Shown: in pieces, positions 63,423-64,000 of the stretch
Position numbering within the stretch: the stretch's first letter is position 1
Layout: every line of letters begins with the position of its first letter
Origin: Nansenia antarctica
Lineage: Eukaryota > Chordata > Actinopteri > Argentiniformes > Microstomatidae
Assembly: GCA_963989245.1 (NCBI GenBank)
Contig: OZ022340.1
Coordinates: 42,788,525-42,852,524, forward strand
Length of the DNA: 64,000 bases
Direction: 5' to 3'
The notes under the pieces: generated by a model
Told to the model about the DNA's origin: nothing
Seen by the model: the letters and a program-made list of their open reading frames with translations, nothing else
The model's database searches: none
Program-made: the position numbers and the translations under genes

Positions 63423-64000
63423 CTTAAGCTGATTGATTTATACTGCTCAATATGCTGAAAATATTCTATAAGGTGTACTTTTCTTACAACCCACCTTCTT
63501 TTGCCGTATCTGCTAAACAGATGCTAGTCTAACGTTTAACTGTGTCAACTGTCCACACAGAACACTACAATTCAGAACAACGGATTGTTTCAGTGGTATT
63601 GTGTATTATTGACTTAAATGTAATCTATGTGTGTGTGTTTTAATCTAAATATAATTTATGTGTGTGTTTTTTCACTTAAATGTTTTTTCCTTATTGTGTA
63701 TGAATATGTGTCACTTAATTGCTCATTCAATACTAATTATATTTCAGGTCAACTTACTTATTAAACTACAAAGGCTGGTCACACCTAAGTATTCACTGAT
63801 CCACAAAAACCCTTTTACTGCTCAACTATCAAATATGTACTATTCTGCTATTCCTTAATCAAACACTGTGGAAATGACCTAACTAAAATAAAATATGTAA
63901 ATTACAAATATTAATTACAACCTGTAAATAAATCAACTGTTAAATGAAAGGAATGAATGATTAGTTATTAATTACAACCTGTAAAGAAATCGACTTGTTA
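63423..64000 (-). other. Retroviral 5' leader or flank
   Basis: About 580 bases upstream of gag are AT-rich and non-coding, with GTGTGTG runs near 63630-63668. TTAATTACAACCTGTAAA occurs twice (about 63911 and 63970). No tRNA-complementary primer site or LTR edge is recognised before the window ends. Confidence 0.5.

Overview
This window looks like an intergenic or heterochromatic stretch of a ray-finned fish genome. I found no host single-copy gene and no functional rRNA or tRNA gene. Almost every protein-coding signal belongs to a transposable element. The mix (L1-type and CR1/L2/Rex1-type LINEs, a tRNA-derived SINE, several Ty3/gypsy lineages including a chromodomain sushi-like one, a BEL/Pao gag, an endogenous retrovirus, and Tc1/mariner, hAT, MULE-type and PIF/Harbinger-like DNA transposons) is typical of teleosts. 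Species cannot be read from the sequence.

Layout, left to right. 1-816: tail of an antisense L1 endonuclease. 817-5040: antisense CR1/L2/Rex1-group LINE, split by a 900-bp inverted-repeat element. 5041-11130: nearly full-length sense L1 (ORF1, ORF2) with a SINE between its ORFs. 11200-11715: 3' end of a LINE with a restriction-like endonuclease. 11720-19990: antisense Ty3/gypsy element (here Gypsy-1) with 648-bp LTRs, an open gag, an open pol and a gag-pol frameshift signal. 20540-20797: MULE-type transposase fragment. 21085-24219: 5'-truncated L1 between 19-bp target duplications. 24331-33026: inverted-repeat DNA elements, enclosing an apparently intact antisense mag-like gypsy (Gypsy-2, 25446-30262). 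33133-34495: broken intron-containing Tc1/mariner-type transposase. 34752-36640: gypsy remnant whose capsid resembles the SCAN domain. 37615-44403: sense sushi-like chromovirus (Gypsy-3) with a self-primer signature and a LINE inside its 3' LTR. 44490-47466: Tc1-like, hAT-like and OTU/F-box-like debris. 47467-51744: decayed sense mag-like gypsy (Gypsy-4). 52396-53790: inverted second copy of the element that flanks Gypsy-3, itself hit by a solo LTR and a Harbinger-like element. 53823-55255: L1 fragment. 55440-58290: repeated debris and a BEL/Pao gag. 59709-63422: antisense endogenous retrovirus with an open gag and an internally deleted pol.

Nothing here works as an operon. The functional logic is inside each element: LTRs with primer sites and polypurine tracts, gag-pol expression by -1 frameshift (Gypsy-1), fused ORF (Gypsy-2) or UAG readthrough (the ERV), and target duplications that let the nesting order be read. 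Gypsy-1 and Gypsy-2 are the best candidates for recent activity. Boundaries without a stated target duplication are estimates. Family names come from recognising motifs by eye, not from database searches.
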